Origin: Acidimicrobiia bacterium
GTDB lineage: Bacteria; Actinomycetota; Acidimicrobiia; IMCC26256; JAMXLJ01
Length of the DNA: 64,000 nt
Direction: 5' to 3'
Assembly: GCA_035651955.1 (NCBI GenBank)
Contig: DASRES010000015.1
Location: forward strand, 1-64,000
Part shown: positions 40,732-49,138 of the stretch, one piece after another
Layout: each line of letters begins with the position of its first letter
Numbering within the stretch: position 1 is the first letter of the stretch
Notes under the pieces: model-generated
Told to the model about the DNA's origin: nothing
Databases searched by the model: none
What the model saw: the letters and a program-made list of their open reading frames with translations, nothing else
Position numbers and translations under genes: made by a program

Positions 40732-41939
40732 TGGCGGCGCGCAAGATCGACTACGCGGGCAGCGTCCACGACGAGCGCGAGATCGACGCCGTCGTCGACG
40801 TGCTGCGCTCGGGTGCGACCGGCCTGCGGATCGGCAAGCGGACACGCGAGTTCGAGCGCCGCGTCGCGGAGCTGTTCGGCAAGGCACGCGGCGTGATGTG
40901 CAACTCCGGGTCGTCCGCGCTGTACCTCGCGGTGGAGCTGCTCGGGTTGCAGCCGGGCGACGAGGTGATCACGTCGGCGGTGACGTTCTCGACCGACGTC
41001 GCCCCGATCGTCCGGGCCGGGCTCGTGCCGGTGTTCGTCGACGTCGAGCCCGACACGTACAACGTCGAGGTCGCCGCGATCGAGGCGATGATCTCGCCCG
41101 CGACGAAGGCGATCCTCGTGCCGAACCTCATCGGGAACGTGCCCGACTGGGACGAGATCCGCGCGATCGCGGACCGTCATCATCTGAAGGTCGTCGAGGA
41201 CTCGTGCGACGCGCTCGGGGCGCGCCTGCGCGGCACTCCGACCGGGACGCGCTCGGACATCTCGGTCACGAGCTTCGCCTTGAGCCACATCATCACCGCG
41301 GCAGGGATGGGCGGGATGGTGTGCCTCGACGATCCCGATCTCGTCGACCGGTGCCTGCTGCTCCGGCGGTGGGGACGCCGATCCGAGGTGCAGCTGTTCG
41401 GGTCGCGCAAGGGTGTCGAGCAGCGTTTCTTCAGCCGCATCGACGACGGTCTCGAGTACGACAACCTCTTCATCTTCGACGAGCTCGGTTGGAATTTCGA
41501 GCCCAGCGAGCTGAGCGCCGCGTTCGGTCTCGTCCAGCTCGACAAGCTCCCCGCCAACCTCGCCGCGCGGCAGCGGAACTTCGCGCGGTTGTCCGAGCAC
41601 TTCGCGACGCGTCCGGACGTGTTCGTGCTGCCGCGGACGACCGCGGAGGTCGACACCGCCTGGCACATGTTCCCGCTGCTGATCCGTCCCGAGTCCGGTG
41701 TCAGCCGGGCCGCGTTCCAGCAGCACATGGAGTCGCACGGCGTCGACACCCGCATGGTGTGGACCGGCAACGCGCTGCGTCAGCCCGCGTTCAAGGGCGT
41801 CGCGCACCGCGCGCCCGCGGGCGGATTGCCGAACGCGGATCGGGTGATGGAGCAGGGCGTGATCCTGCCCTCGAACCACGCGCTCACCGACGACGACGTC
41901 GACTACATCTGGCACACCGCGGAGGCGTTTCTCCCGTGA
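40731..41939 (+). CDS. DegT/DnrJ-fold PLP enzyme with His in place of the Schiff-base lysine
   Basis: Sugar-aminotransferase-fold protein of 402 residues. CNSGSSALYLAVELLGLQPG and VITSAVTFSTDVAPIVRAGL are the standard DegT segments, and VVEDSCDALGA contains the PLP N1 Asp. The loop that normally has SFxxxKxxTTGEGG reads SFALSHIITAAGMGGMV, with His186 at the lysine position, as in 3-dehydrase-type members (ColD, RfbH) that remove a hydroxyl instead of transferring an amine. ATG 40731 overlaps the previous stop by one base. A 3-dehydration or related elimination is inferred. Downstream comes paralogue C, overlapping as GTGA. Confidence 0.83.
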   Translation: MAARKIDYAGSVHDEREIDAVVDVLRSGATGLRIGKRTREFERRVAELFGKARGVMCNSGSSALYLAVELLGLQPGDEVITSAVTFSTDVAPIVRAGLVPVFVDVEPDTYNVEVAAIEAMISPATKAILVPNLIGNVPDWDEIRAIADRHHLKVVEDSCDALGARLRGTPTGTRSDISVTSFALSHIITAAGMGGMVCLDDPDLVDRCLLLRRWGRRSEVQLFGSRKGVEQRFFSRIDDGLEYDNLFIFDELGWNFEPSELSAAFGLVQLDKLPANLAARQRNFARLSEHFATRPDVFVLPRTTAEVDTAWHMFPLLIRPESGVSRAAFQQHMESHGVDTRMVWTGNALRQPAFKGVAHRAPAGGLPNADRVMEQGVILPSNHALTDDDVDYIWHTAEAFLP

Positions 41940-43135
41940 GCGAGCGTCTGACCCTGATCTCCGCCGACTGCCACGCCGGCGGCAACCACGAGATGTACCG
42001 CTCGTACCTCGAGGAGCGGTACCTCGACGACTTCGACCGCTGGCGCGGCGCTTACAGCAACCCGTTCAAGGACCTGCAGGCGGGCCGGCGCACGCAGAAC
42101 TGGGACGACGAACGGCGGATCGCGGAGCAGGAGGCCGACGGCGTCGTCGCGGAGGTGACGTTCCCCAACACGATCCCGCCGTTCTTCCCGACGGGCGCGG
42201 TCATCGCGCGCCCGCCGATGCCCGAGGAGTACGAGCTGCGCCTTGCCGGCATCCGCGCGCACAACCGCTGGCTCGCCGACTGGTGCGCGCGCTTCCCGCA
42301 GCGGCGCGCCGGGATCGGGCAGATCTTCCTCAACGACGTCGATGACGCGATCGCCGACGTGCGCTGGTGCCACGCGCACGGTCTGCGGGGCGGGGTCCTG
42401 CTGCAGCCCGTCCCCGACGACATGAAGCACATCAAGCCGCTGTACGCGCCCGACTACGACCCGCTGTGGCGCGTGTGCGAGGAGCTCGGCGTGGTCGTCA
42501 ACACGCACTCGGGCGGCGCGGGGATGCCCGACTACGGGCCGTACCCTGCAGCGGGACTGCTGTGGATCGCGGAGACGACGTTCTTCTCGCGCCGGCCGCT
42601 CACGCAGATGCTCCTGAGCGGCGTGTTCGAGCGGTTCCCGGGCTTGAAGTTCGTGCTGACCGAGCAGGGCGCGTCGTGGATCCCGCCGGTGCTCGCGCAG
42701 CTCGACGGCTTCCATGCGCAGATGCGCAGGACGGGCCGGATCGGCGAGCTCAAGTACGACCCCGACGACGTCCCACCGATGAGGCCGAGCGAGTACTTCG
42801 CGCGCAACTGCTGGGTCGGCGTGAGCTTCCCGAGCCCGGTCGAGGCGGACGTGCGGCACGCGATCGGCGTCGACCGGTTCCTGTGGGGCAGCGACTACCC
42901 GCACGACGAGAGCACGTACCCGAACACGCGCGAGGGCCTGCGGCGCGCGTTCGCGGGCACGCCCGCCGACGAGCTGCGCCGCGTCCTCGGCGCGAACGCG
43001 GCGGACGTCTACGGGTTCGACCTCGACGCGCTCGCGCCCGTCGCGCAGCGCGTCGGCCCGACCGTCGAGGAGCTCATGGAACCGTACGAGGGGATCCCCG
43101 AAGGCAACCGCTCCCCGGCCTTCACGCGCGCGTGA
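41936..43135 (+). CDS. Amidohydrolase 2 (ACMSD-like) metal-dependent hydrolase, paralogue C
   Basis: Third TIM-barrel hydrolase of this type, 399 residues. Metal-site segments are SADCHAG (Asp11, His13), VVNTHSGGA, SGVFERFPGLKFVLTEQG and LWGSDYPHDES. It is closest to paralogue B in the shared FPNTIPPFFPTG and RPSEYFARNCW segments. The start GTG 41936 overlaps the DegT-like stop, so translation is coupled. It ends the MarR-linked operon; a long hairpin follows 21 bp after its stop. Confidence 0.87.
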   Translation: MSERLTLISADCHAGGNHEMYRSYLEERYLDDFDRWRGAYSNPFKDLQAGRRTQNWDDERRIAEQEADGVVAEVTFPNTIPPFFPTGAVIARPPMPEEYELRLAGIRAHNRWLADWCARFPQRRAGIGQIFLNDVDDAIADVRWCHAHGLRGGVLLQPVPDDMKHIKPLYAPDYDPLWRVCEELGVVVNTHSGGAGMPDYGPYPAAGLLWIAETTFFSRRPLTQMLLSGVFERFPGLKFVLTEQGASWIPPVLAQLDGFHAQMRRTGRIGELKYDPDDVPPMRPSEYFARNCWVGVSFPSPVEADVRHAIGVDRFLWGSDYPHDESTYPNTREGLRRAFAGTPADELRRVLGANAADVYGFDLDALAPVAQRVGPTVEELMEPYEGIPEGNRSPAFTRA

Positions 43136-43155
43136 GCACTCCCACCTCACGCCGC

Positions 43156-43199
43156 GTTGGTACACAAGTCGCGCCTATGACCGCGACTTGTGTACCAAC
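43156..43199. repeat. 18-bp perfect hairpin before the SDR ribosome site
   Basis: Arms 43156-43173 and 43182-43199 pair perfectly around an 8-nt loop CCTATGAC. The core TTGGTACACAAGTCGCG is unlike the ATGCGGCACT repeat family. It lies 21 bp after the hydrolase stop and 15 bp before the SDR GTG, directly next to the GAGGGAGG ribosome site. It may terminate the first operon or control SDR translation. Confidence 0.75.
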
Positions 43200-43214
43200 C
43201 GAGGGAGGGGGGCG

Positions 43215-44066
43215 GTGAGCCGGCGGCGGTTCGCGGGGCGGCGGGCGCTCGTCACGGGCGCGAGCCGGGGGATCGGGGCGGCCATCGCGCGCCGGCTCGC
43301 GGCCGAGGGGGCGAATGTGGCGATCACCGCGCGCACGCTCGATGCGCACCCGACGCTGCCCGGCTCGCTGCAGGAGACGGCGAAGCACCTCGAGCGCCAC
43401 GGCGGGAAGGTCGCCGTGATCGTCGCCGACATGGCCGACGCGCAGGAACGCGCCCGCATCGTCCCCGAAGCCGTCGACGCGCTCGGTGGGCCGATCGACG
43501 TGCTCGTCAACAATGCCGCAGCCGCGATCTACCAGCCGCTGCGTGACTACCCGCTGCGCCGGCGGCTGCTGACGTTCGAGGTGAACGTGCACGGGCCGCT
43601 CGACCTCGCGCAGGCCGTCATCCCGTCGATGGTGGAGCGGGGCGAGGGCTGGATCGTGAACCTGTCGAGCGGCTCCGCCCGGCTGTTCCGGATGCCGCCC
43701 GAGGACGACGGCGTGCTGTCCACGACGATCACGATCTACGGCGCGTCGAAGGCCGCGCTCAACCGTCTGACGAACGGGCTCGCCGCCGAGTTGTACGGGA
43801 CGGGCGTGCGCGTGAACACGATCGAGCCGCGCGCAGCGGTCCTCAGCGAGGGTGCGGACAAGCTGGTCGGCGACAAGCTGCGACCCGACCAGATCGAGTC
43901 CATGGAAGAGATGGTCGAGGCGACGGTCGCCCTCTGCGACTGCCCGCCCGACCACACCGGACGCATCGACGTGAGCCTCGCCCTCATCGACGAGCTCGGC
44001 CTGACCGTGATGGACCTGGACGGCGAAGCGCCCGCCGCGCTCGGCGGAGGAGGCGCGCGAGAGTGA
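43215..44066 (+). CDS. Short-chain dehydrogenase/reductase
   Basis: SDR of 283 residues. Cofactor motif LVTGASRGIGAAIARRL, then NNAA (VLVNNAAAAIYQP), the catalytic Ser in NLSSGSARLF and YGASKAALNRL with the Tyr-x3-Lys. A basic residue after the first strand (ITARTL) suggests NADP. GTG 43215 follows an exceptionally strong GAGGGAGGGG. The final 50 residues include a CDCPPDHTGR segment not seen in minimal SDRs. A cytochrome P450 gene starts 7 bp after its stop. Confidence 0.88.
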   Translation: MSRRRFAGRRALVTGASRGIGAAIARRLAAEGANVAITARTLDAHPTLPGSLQETAKHLERHGGKVAVIVADMADAQERARIVPEAVDALGGPIDVLVNNAAAAIYQPLRDYPLRRRLLTFEVNVHGPLDLAQAVIPSMVERGEGWIVNLSSGSARLFRMPPEDDGVLSTTITIYGASKAALNRLTNGLAAELYGTGVRVNTIEPRAAVLSEGADKLVGDKLRPDQIESMEEMVEATVALCDCPPDHTGRIDVSLALIDELGLTVMDLDGEAPAALGGGGARE

Positions 44067-44073
44067 TCCTCGT

Positions 44074-45288
44074 ATGACGACGCACACGACCGCGATCGAC
44101 ATCTACGACCCCGACGCCTACGTCGACGGCCCGCCCCACGAGCTGTTCACCGAGCTGCGCCGCACGCAGCCGGTGTTCTGGCAGGACATGCCGGGCGAGC
44201 CGGGCTACTGGGCGGTGCTGAAGCACGCCGACATCGTGCACGTCGCGCGCGAGGCGAACCTGTTCAGCGCGAGCGAGGGTGGCGTCGTGCTGGAGAACCT
44301 CGACGCGGAACGTCTCGCGATGATGCGCGACATGCTGCTGGCCATGGACCCGCCGCGGCACACGACGTACCGACGCCCGGTCGCGCCGAGCTTCAAGCGC
44401 AAGGTGATCGCCGGCCTCGAGGCGCGCATCCGCGAGATCTGCCGCGAGATCATGCGCGACGCGCGCGAGAAGCGCGACGTCGAGTTCGTGCACGAGGTGA
44501 CCGCGTTCCTGCCATCGCGCGTCATCGGGGAGCTGATGGGCATCCCGAAGGAGGACTGGGGTCTGATCAACACGCTCGCGGAGCGCAACACGAGCGCGCA
44601 GGACCCCGACCTCGCCGGCGAGAACGGCGACACCGGCAACGGCTCGATCGAGATGGCGATGTACGCGATCGCGTTCGCCGGTCGCCGCCGCACGGAGCCG
44701 CCGCACGAGGACCTCACGACGCTGATCCTCGACGCCGACTTCGGTGGCCGGCAGATGACGGACATCGACTTCGGCAGCTTCTTCGTGCAGCTCGTCACCG
44801 CGGGCAACGACACGACCAAGACGATGCTGTCGTCCGGGCTCCTCGCGCTCCTCCAGCACCCGGACCAGCTCGCGGAGTTGCGCGCCGATGCATCGCTGAT
44901 CCCCGGGGCGGTCGAGGAGATCCTCCGGTGGGCGAACCCGCTGCACTACTTCCGCCGCACGGCGACGGCCGACGCGCAACTGCGCGACGTCACGATCAAA
45001 GCCGGTGACAAGGTCGCGATGTACTACACGTCCGCGAACCGCGACGAGGACGTGTTCGGCGACGACGCGCAGCGCTTCGACATCCATCGCAACCCGAACC
45101 CGCACCTGTCGTTCGGCATCGCCGAGCACTTCTGCCTCGGCGTCCACCTCGCGCGCCTCGAGGGCAAGGTGTTCTTCGAGGAGCTGCTCGCGACGTTCCC
45201 GTCGATCGAGCTCACCGGCACACCGCGACGCACGCGGTCGAACCTCAACAACGCGCTCAAGTCGCTGCCCGTCCGCCTCGTGGCGTGA
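44074..45288 (+). CDS. Cytochrome P450 (heme-loop variant)
   Basis: P450 of 404 residues. The I-helix is VTAGNDTTKTM, the ExxR is EEILRWANPLHYFRR, and the heme loop is SFGIAEHFCLGVHLAR, where an Ala replaces the usual second Gly (FGxGxHxC). The N-terminal part with PPHELFTELRRTQPVFW and AMDPPRHTTYRR is typical of class I bacterial P450s, for example of the CYP125/CYP124-type actinobacterial group. Redox partners are not in the window. It follows the SDR by 7 bp and precedes an LLM enzyme by 30 bp, so it probably hydroxylates the substrate of this stretch. Confidence 0.9.
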   Translation: MTTHTTAIDIYDPDAYVDGPPHELFTELRRTQPVFWQDMPGEPGYWAVLKHADIVHVAREANLFSASEGGVVLENLDAERLAMMRDMLLAMDPPRHTTYRRPVAPSFKRKVIAGLEARIREICREIMRDAREKRDVEFVHEVTAFLPSRVIGELMGIPKEDWGLINTLAERNTSAQDPDLAGENGDTGNGSIEMAMYAIAFAGRRRTEPPHEDLTTLILDADFGGRQMTDIDFGSFFVQLVTAGNDTTKTMLSSGLLALLQHPDQLAELRADASLIPGAVEEILRWANPLHYFRRTATADAQLRDVTIKAGDKVAMYYTSANRDEDVFGDDAQRFDIHRNPNPHLSFGIAEHFCLGVHLARLEGKVFFEELLATFPSIELTGTPRRTRSNLNNALKSLPVRLVA

Positions 45289-45318
45289 CGGCCTGACCGC
45301 GCAACCGGACGGCGCGCC

Positions 45319-46197
45319 GTGCAGCTCTCGATGACGTTGCCGACGATGCTCCCGCACGGGCGCACCGAGGTGCTCGCGTGGTGCCGCGCCGTGGACGGCG
45401 GGCCGTGGGCGAGCCTCGCGGTCCCCGAGCGGATCACGTTCACGAGCCACGACGTCACCGTGCAGCTCGCCGCCGCGGCCGCGCTCACGGAGCGCGTGCG
45501 GCTGTGGACGACGATCGTGATCCTGCCCGCGCACGACGCCGTCACCGTCGCGAAGCAGATGGCGTCGGCGGACGTGCTGAGCGACGGCCGGCTGACGGTC
45601 GGGGTCGGCGTCGGCGGACGCGAGCACGACTACCGCGCGATCTCGGCGTCGATGGAGCGGCGCTGGGCGCGCATGGACCAGCAGATCGCGACGATGCGGC
45701 GGATCTGGGCGCAGGAGCCGCCGTTCGACGGTGCCGACCCGGTGGGACCGCCACCCGTCCAGCCGGGCGGTCCGCCGTTGATCGCCGGTGTGATGGGCCC
45801 GAAGGCGATCGCGCGCGCGGCGCGGTGGGCGAGCGGCGTCGACGGCGCGTTCACGCTCGACGGCGACCGCGACGTGATCGCGGCGGCGTTCGACGGCGTG
45901 CGCGCCGCGTGGCGCGACGCGCAGCGCGACCAGCCTCCTCACCTGTCGACGAGCATCTGGTACGCGCTCGGTCCCGGCGCGCAGGAGCGGCTCCGCGGCT
46001 ACGCGTACGGGTACATGAAGGTGTTCGGTGAGCCGGTGGGGAGGTGGGCGGCCGACAACGTGACGTGTCACACGCCCGAGGCGCTCCGCCGCGTGGTCGA
46101 GAGCGTCACCGACGCCGGTGCCGACGAACTGTTCCTCGTGCCGACGACCGCCGATCCCGACGAGCTCGCGCGCACGCGCGACGCGCTCGGCATCTGA
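45319..46197 (+). CDS. LLM-class flavin/F420-dependent oxidoreductase
   Basis: Luciferase-like oxidoreductase of 292 residues. MQLSMTLPTMLPHGRTEVLAW, VRLWTTIVILPAHDAVTVAK, ADVLSDGRLTVGVGVGGREHDY and PPLIAGVMGPKAIARAARWA are the usual F420-enzyme segments. GTG 45319 lies 30 bp after the P450 stop. Downstream a CoA-transferase gene starts after 13 bp. The enzyme probably reduces or oxygenates a compound made by the P450/SDR pair. Confidence 0.85.
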   Translation: MQLSMTLPTMLPHGRTEVLAWCRAVDGGPWASLAVPERITFTSHDVTVQLAAAAALTERVRLWTTIVILPAHDAVTVAKQMASADVLSDGRLTVGVGVGGREHDYRAISASMERRWARMDQQIATMRRIWAQEPPFDGADPVGPPPVQPGGPPLIAGVMGPKAIARAARWASGVDGAFTLDGDRDVIAAAFDGVRAAWRDAQRDQPPHLSTSIWYALGPGAQERLRGYAYGYMKVFGEPVGRWAADNVTCHTPEALRRVVESVTDAGADELFLVPTTADPDELARTRDALGI

Positions 46198-46210
46198 CCG
46201 GGTCGACGCC

Positions 46211-47395
46211 GTGACGCAGCCGGGCGCGCTCGACGGCCTGCGCGTGCTCGACCTGTCGAACCTGCTCGCCGCGCCGGTCGTCTCCGCGATCCTGGCCGAC
46301 TTCGGTGCCGACGTCGTGAAGGTCGAGCCGCCGGGCGGCGATCCGCTTCGCCGCATGGGTGCGCAGCGGGACGGACGCGCGCTGACGTGGGCGTTCGCCA
46401 ACCGCAACAAGCGCGGCGTCACGCTCGACCTCGGCTGCGAGGACGGGCAGCGTGTCCTCCGCCGGCTCGTCCCGCACTTCGACGTCGTCGTCGAGAACCT
46501 CACGGCCGACCTCCGCGCGCGGTGGCACTGCACCGACGACGAGCTGCGCGCGCTCCATCCGTCGCTCGTCGTCGTGAGCGTCACCTGCTACGGCACCGAC
46601 GGCCCGTACGCGTCGCGCCCGGGTGCGGGCACCCTGGCCGAGGCCTTCGCCGGGCTCACCGACCTGACGGGTGAGGCCGACGGCCCGCCGATGCTCTCGT
46701 CGGTGCCGATCGGCGACATGCTCACCGGGATCGTCGGCGCGCTCGGCACCGTCGTCGCGGCGTTCCACCAGCGCGCGACGGGCGAGGGCCAGCACGTCGA
46801 CGTCTCGATGTACGAGCCGGTGCTGGCGCTGCTCGGCAGCACCGTCGCGGGATGGGTTCCCGAGGAGCAGCCGCCTCGCCGCACGGGCAGCCGCGTCCCG
46901 AACGGCGTGCCGCGCAACGTGTACCGCACCGCCGACGGCGCGTGGATCGCGGTGTCGGGAACGACCGACGCGCAGGTCGCGCGCCTGCTGCCGCTGCTCG
47001 GGCTCGACGACGACGCGTCACGCGCCCGCTTCGGCACGGCCGCCGCGCGCCTCGCGGTCGCGGACGAGCTCGACGCGCTCGTGGCGGCGTGGGTGGGGTC
47101 GCGGGCGCGCCACGACGCCCTCGCCGAGCTCGGCGACGCTCGTGTCGGCGCCGCGCCCGTCAACGACCTGCGCGCGGTGCGCGACGACCCGCACGTGCGT
47201 GCGCGCGGCGACCTCGTCACGCTCCAGGGGGGCGCGCCGACGCTCGTCGCGCCGGTGCCCCGCCTGTCGCGCACGCCCGGCGACATCCGCGACGCGGGGC
47301 CCGCCCGCGGCGAGCACAACGAGGACGTGTACGGCACCCTGCTCGGGCTCGACGCACGCGACCTCGCGCGGCTCCGCGACGCCGGCGTCGTGTGA
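46211..47395 (+). CDS. CaiB/BaiF family (type III) CoA-transferase
   Basis: Type III CoA-transferase of 394 residues. The opening LDGLRVLDLSNLLAAPVVSA, ILADFGADVVKVEPPGGDPL and FANRNKRGVTLDLG are the family signature, and PVNDLRAVRDDPHVRARGDL is near the end. The usual catalytic Asp region after NVYRTADG contains the shorter, interlocked-subunit pattern. GTG 46211 avoids overlap with the LLM gene. It would move CoA between carboxylic acids, so the pathway passes through acyl-CoA intermediates. Confidence 0.88.
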   Translation: MTQPGALDGLRVLDLSNLLAAPVVSAILADFGADVVKVEPPGGDPLRRMGAQRDGRALTWAFANRNKRGVTLDLGCEDGQRVLRRLVPHFDVVVENLTADLRARWHCTDDELRALHPSLVVVSVTCYGTDGPYASRPGAGTLAEAFAGLTDLTGEADGPPMLSSVPIGDMLTGIVGALGTVVAAFHQRATGEGQHVDVSMYEPVLALLGSTVAGWVPEEQPPRRTGSRVPNGVPRNVYRTADGAWIAVSGTTDAQVARLLPLLGLDDDASRARFGTAAARLAVADELDALVAAWVGSRARHDALAELGDARVGAAPVNDLRAVRDDPHVRARGDLVTLQGGAPTLVAPVPRLSRTPGDIRDAGPARGEHNEDVYGTLLGLDARDLARLRDAGVV

Positions 47396-47408
47396 CAGCA
47401 TCGGCCAC

Positions 47409-48542
47409 GTGGGACGGTACGGGGAGCACGTCATCGACGCCGACGGGCACGGCGGCGAGCCGCTCGACTGGCGCCGGCGGATCCCCGACCGCTTCCGCGA
47501 CCGGATGGTGCGCTACGTGCGCGCCTGCAAGGAGCAGTACACGTCGGGCGGGAGGTCCGTGCCGGGCGGCGGGATGCAGGTCAACGAGGCCAACCCGCGC
47601 GACACGCGTTGGTCCGACGACGACTGGGAGCTGACGCCCGCGGCCGCGATGCGGGCCGGGATGTACGACCCCGTCGCGCGACTCGACGACATGGATCTCG
47701 AGGGCATCGACGTCGCGGTGCTGTACCCGCCGGGCGCAGGAGAGGAGTTCGCGCTCCACGACCCCGAGTTCTCCGTCGCGCTGTGCCGGACGCTGAACGA
47801 CGCGCGCGCCGAGTACGCCGCGCACGCGCCCGACCGTCTCAAGCTCGTCGCCAAGCTCCCGATGATCGACCCGGACGCCGCCGCCGCGGAGCTCGAACGC
47901 TGCGTCCGCGAGCACGGCATGGTCGGGATGGTGACGGCGCAGCACGTCCTCGACCGCAACCTCGACCACCCCGCGTTCGACGTCGTCTGGCGGACCGCGC
48001 AGGATCTCGGTGTCGCGGTGTGCGTGCACGGGGGCGGGCAGGCGCCCGGCCAGGTGCCGTGGGTGATCGAACGACTGGACACCACGCTCACCGTGCATGC
48101 GTTCACGCATCCGTTCGGCGCGATGCTCGCGGTCTCGTGCTTCACCGTGGGCGGCGTGCTCGCGCGCTTCCCGCGGCTGCGAGTGGGCTTCATGGAAGCC
48201 GGCGTCGGATGGGTGCCGTTCTGGCTCGAACGGCTCGACGAGCACTGGGAGCACGTACCCGACCAGGCGCCGCTGATCGACCGTCCGCCGTCCGAGTACT
48301 TCCGCGCCGGCAACTGCTTCGTGACCGCGGAGCCCGACGAGCGGATGATCACGTACGTACGCGAGACCGTCGGTGACGTCGTCTGCTACGCGTCGGACTA
48401 TTGCCACTGGGACTGCGCGTTCCCCCACACCGTTTGCATCGTGCACGGGCGCGCCGACCTCGACGCCGCCACGCGCGCGTCGGTGCTCGGCGCGTGCGCG
48501 GCCCGTCTCTACGCGCTCCCGTATCCCGCGCCCGTTGCGTGA
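47409..48542 (+). CDS. Amidohydrolase 2 family metal-dependent hydrolase, more distant
   Basis: TIM-barrel hydrolase of 377 residues. The metal site is IDADGHGGEP (Asp/His), followed by VCVHGGGQAPG, RLRVGFMEAGVGWVPFWLER and CYASDYCHWDCAFP, where the usual GSDYPH has become ASDYCHWD. The Cys in that site and in YCHWDC is unusual. GTG 47409 has no clear ribosome site. The stop lies 17 bp before the cupin start, and a GTGA overlap with an in-frame GTG at 48539 suggests coupling. Confidence 0.82.
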   Translation: MGRYGEHVIDADGHGGEPLDWRRRIPDRFRDRMVRYVRACKEQYTSGGRSVPGGGMQVNEANPRDTRWSDDDWELTPAAAMRAGMYDPVARLDDMDLEGIDVAVLYPPGAGEEFALHDPEFSVALCRTLNDARAEYAAHAPDRLKLVAKLPMIDPDAAAAELERCVREHGMVGMVTAQHVLDRNLDHPAFDVVWRTAQDLGVAVCVHGGGQAPGQVPWVIERLDTTLTVHAFTHPFGAMLAVSCFTVGGVLARFPRLRVGFMEAGVGWVPFWLERLDEHWEHVPDQAPLIDRPPSEYFRAGNCFVTAEPDERMITYVRETVGDVVCYASDYCHWDCAFPHTVCIVHGRADLDAATRASVLGACAARLYALPYPAPVA

Positions 48543-48559
48543 AGGAGGGTCGCCGCGAC

Positions 48560-49027
48560 ATGCCCGAGCTGAAGATCACCACCATCGACGACGTGCCGTG
48601 GCAGGAGGTGAAGGCGCAGCAGCACGGTGACCGGCGCGTGTCGATCCACGAGAAGTACCTGGAGTGGACGCCCGACCTGATGGTCCTCTACGCGCGCTAC
48701 GACCCGGGCATGCTCGTCGAACGGCACGGCCATCGCAGCGACCACATCGTGTACGTGATCGAGGGCGAGATCACGGTCGGTGACGTCGTGTGCGGTCCGG
48801 GGACGAACATCGTGTTGGATCAGGGTGCGGTGTTCGGCCCGATCGAGGCCGGTCCGCAAGGCGCATTGCTGCTCGAGGTGATGATGGGTGACCCGCGCGC
48901 GGTGCCCGCGGATCCCGAAGGCTTCGAGCGACTGCTCGCCGAGCGTGGCGTCGTCGCGTTGCCGAACCCGCCCTTCGAGGCACCCGCGTGGTTCGGTGCG
49001 CGCACGGACTCCGACGTCGGCGCGTGA
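48560..49027 (+). CDS. Cupin-domain protein
   Basis: Cupin of 155 residues. The first motif contains RYDPGMLVERHGHRSDHIVY, with HxH and an Asp-His, and the second is CGPGTNIVLDQGAVFGPIEAG. A Met-Met-rich strand (LLLEVMMGDPRAVP) follows. ATG 48560 has GGAGGG at 10-11 bp; GTG 48539, overlapping the hydrolase stop, is an alternative. It could be a dioxygenase or isomerase at the end of the degradation path; no substrate can be stated. It is the last gene before the solute-binding lipoprotein. Confidence 0.8.
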   Translation: MPELKITTIDDVPWQEVKAQQHGDRRVSIHEKYLEWTPDLMVLYARYDPGMLVERHGHRSDHIVYVIEGEITVGDVVCGPGTNIVLDQGAVFGPIEAGPQGALLLEVMMGDPRAVPADPEGFERLLAERGVVALPNPPFEAPAWFGARTDSDVGA

Positions 49028-49058
49028 ACGACACGCGACGCGTCGCCGAGGGGCGTGC

Positions 49059-49087
49059 TTGCCTTCGCGCGCGCTCTTCACCAGAAT
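49059..49087 (+). promoter_or_regulatory. Candidate sigma-70-type promoter of the solute-binding protein
   Basis: TTGCCT (49059-49064), a 17-bp spacer and CAGAAT (49082-49087) match four of six bases in each box of the TTGACA/TATAAT consensus. A start near 49094 would give about 45 nt of leader before GTG 49139, with its GGGGGAG ribosome site. Confidence 0.35.
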
Positions 49088-49138
49088 GACGCATCCTCGT
49101 CACCTCGTAGCCGCGCACGACATCCGGGGGGAGCGGTC

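Noticed and set aside
43984-46584. An 866-residue open frame on the minus strand over the P450 and LLM genes
   Set aside because: It is antisense to a P450 with its heme loop and an LLM enzyme; composition is that of a shadow frame.
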